Shown in pieces: positions 13,696 to 14,798 of a stretch of 14,798 nucleotides of DNA; position 1 is the stretch's first letter, and each line of letters opens with the position of its first letter. The stretch is taken from the NCBI GenBank assembly GCA_963643985.1, contig CAVINP010000046.1, positions 1 through 14,798 on the forward strand. Reading direction: 5' to 3'. A program made the position numbers and the translations under genes. The stretch comes from SFTH01 sp963643985. Lineage in GTDB: Bacteria; Bacillota; Clostridia; Christensenellales; Aristaeellaceae. The notes beneath the pieces are model-generated. The model ran no database searches. It worked only from the letters and a program-made list of their open reading frames with translations, and was not told the origin of the DNA.

Positions 13696-14798
13696 TTATT
13701 CGGCATCGTCTGTATCGGCCGGCAGTTCGAGTGTCACATCCACGGTGACGAAGTTGTAGCCGCCGCTCACGGTCAGGTCGGTCACGGTCGTGTTGCTGCT
13801 CTGGCTCGAGGAGGAACTGTCGCTGTTGTCATTGCCGTTACCGTAGCCATAGCCATAGCCGTAGTTGCCGCCGTAGTTGCCGAAGCCACCGAAGTAGTTG
13901 CCGTAGTTGCCGTAACCGTAGCCGTTGCTGCTGCCTGTGGAGACAGGATAGACGCTGTCGTAGCGGACGACCGTCACGGACACCGTGTCACCGGCCTCGT
14001 ACTGGTCGAGCACCTTGGTCAGCTCACGGAAGCTGGTCACGCGCTCACCGTTGACGGCGTAGATGAAGTCGTACTGCTTCAGACCGGCCTTCTCGGCAGG
14101 GCTGCCGGCATTGACACCGTAGATGCACACGCTGGCCGGCGGATAGTTGCCGGTGGGCTCGTCGGGGCCTTCGTAGTCGGCCACGCTGATGCCCATCTGA
14201 GGACGGATGACCTTGCCGTTTTCAATCAGCTGCTGCGCAATCGGGTAGGCCGCATCGATCGGGATGGCGAAGCCCAGTCCATCGAAGGTGACGCTGGAAT
14301 AGGCGCTTCCGGAATACTTCAGTGTGTTGATGCCGACCAGATCGCCCTTGTAGTTGAACAGGCCGCCGCCGCTGTTGCCGGAGTTGATGGCTGCATCGTG
14401 CTGGATGTAGTCCACGTTGCGGGTGGTGTTGTCGGAATAGACGCTGCTGCGCTCCAGTGCGGAGACAACACCCTGGGTGACCGTGTTGGCCAGCACTTCG
14501 CCGCCGGGGTTGCCGATCGCAACGACCGTGCTGCCCACGAGCAGGTCACTCGAGGAACCGATCGTCACGGGGGTCAGCTGCTTGGCATCCTCTTCGGAGA
14601 CCTTCAGCACAGCCAGATCCATCGAGGAATCGGAGCCGGCAACCGTTGCTTCGACCTTGGTGCCGTCGGGCATCAGGATTTTGTAGCTGTCGCCGCTTTC
14701 GATCACGTGGTAGTTGGTCAGTATGTAGCCGCCGTCCTGAATAACGACGCCGCTGCCCTGTGCGTAGGTGGTTTCTTCAACCTCGCCCGAGGAGCGAT
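13696..14798 (-). CDS. htrA: HtrA/DegP-type serine protease with PDZ domain (N-terminus beyond window)
   Basis: The frame is open from the right edge to TAA at 13698, giving 367 visible residues. Numbering from the first full codon, the trypsin-like triad is H30 (TNYHVIE), D60 (SSMDLAVLKV) and S142 (NSGNSGGGL). AIGNPGG and GLGFAIPID are also typical. A PDZ domain follows from about 198: VNAGSPAEKAGLKQYDFIYAVNG, written here as its parts VNAGSPAEKAGL and YDFIYAVNGE. Family members are usually anchored to the membrane by an N-terminal helix, which would lie outside this window, and degrade misfolded envelope proteins. A GTG at 14706 is internal, since the catalytic His lies upstream of it. Unusual is a Gly/Tyr/Asn-rich run (visible residues about 291-322) plus a Ser-rich run placed before the last PDZ strand. 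Confidence 0.95.
   Translation of the reverse strand, partial: RSSGEVEETTYAQGSGVVIQDGGYILTNYHVIESGDSYKILMPDGTKVEATVAGSDSSMDLAVLKVSEEDAKQLTPVTIGSSSDLLVGSTVVAIGNPGGEVLANTVTQGVVSALERSSVYSDNTTRNVDYIQHDAAINSGNSGGGLFNYKGDLVGINTLKYSGSAYSSVTFDGLGFAIPIDAAYPIAQQLIENGKVIRPQMGISVADYEGPDEPTGNYPPASVCIYGVNAGSPAEKAGLKQYDFIYAVNGERVTSFRELTKVLDQYEAGDTVSVTVVRYDSVYPVSTGSSNGYGYGNYGNYFGGFGNYGGNYGYGYGYGNGNDNSDSSSSSQSSNTTVTDLTVSGGYNFVTVDVTLELPADTDDAE
13792..13926 (-). repeat. Low-complexity tract coding Gly/Tyr/Asn-rich then Ser-rich insert in the HtrA PDZ domain
   Basis: 13831-13926 is built from short repeated units (plus-strand GTAGTTGCCG and CCATAG/CCGTAG variants) coding YGNY, GYGYG and GGFGNY-like steps. 13792-13830 codes a Ser/Asn/Asp run. 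The codon-level imperfection suggests an old expansion held in frame rather than a fresh slippage product. Confidence 0.8.

Noticed and set aside
14704..14706. GTG as a start of the HtrA protease
   Set aside because: The frame continues upstream to the window edge and the catalytic His codon lies just before it, so it is an internal Val.

Overview
The window looks like a chromosomal segment of a GC-rich Firmicute, probably a clostridial gut-type lineage (inference). The reasons are strong GGAGG-type ribosome binding sites, sigma-A-like promoters with 17-base spacers, short leaders of about 30 nt, a serC-serA pair, a short-form MnmA, a DUF2284 protein and wall-polymer-type CTP transferases. 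Almost all of it is coding. No gap between genes exceeds about 200 bases, and I see no rRNA, tRNA, CRISPR, IS element or prophage gene.

Layout, left to right. (1) 1-527, minus: DUF2284 cysteine-rich metal-binding protein, cut by the window edge. It is divergent from (2) galE, 678-1679, plus, which has a good promoter and an intrinsic terminator. (3) 6620 down to 1785, minus: a tight operon murJ (lipid II flippase) - ruvB (Holliday junction motor) - small 60-codon ORF - queA - mnmA. Both distal enzymes modify tRNA wobble position 34. (4) 6823-9076, plus: serC-serA, two steps of serine synthesis, 1 nt apart, divergent from murJ. A perfect 21-bp bidirectional terminator follows. (5) 10527 down to 9163, minus: a secreted, repeat-built protein predicted to fold as a right-handed beta-helix behind a Pro/Glu/Gly-rich stalk. 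(6) 13566 down to 10648, minus: a self-contained three-gene operon with a near-consensus promoter and its own terminator. It encodes an SDR fused to an HxGH cytidylyltransferase, an IspD/TarI-type cytidylyltransferase, and an extended SDR sugar epimerase/dehydratase. (7) 14798 down to 13696, minus: an HtrA/DegP-type serine protease, N-terminus beyond the window, whose PDZ domain carries a Gly/Tyr-rich and Ser-rich insert.

Themes. Several genes concern the cell envelope: GalE, MurJ, the beta-helix protein, the CDP-polyol/sugar operon and HtrA. The rest are core metabolism, recombination and tRNA modification. Most of the window is ordinary. The parts I would look at again are the three-gene nucleotide-sugar/polyol operon with two unrelated CTP transferases, the HtrA PDZ insert, the beta-helix protein, the small ORF between ruvB and queA, and a context-dependent codon choice (Ile-Leu written as ATA-CTN) that runs through most genes.
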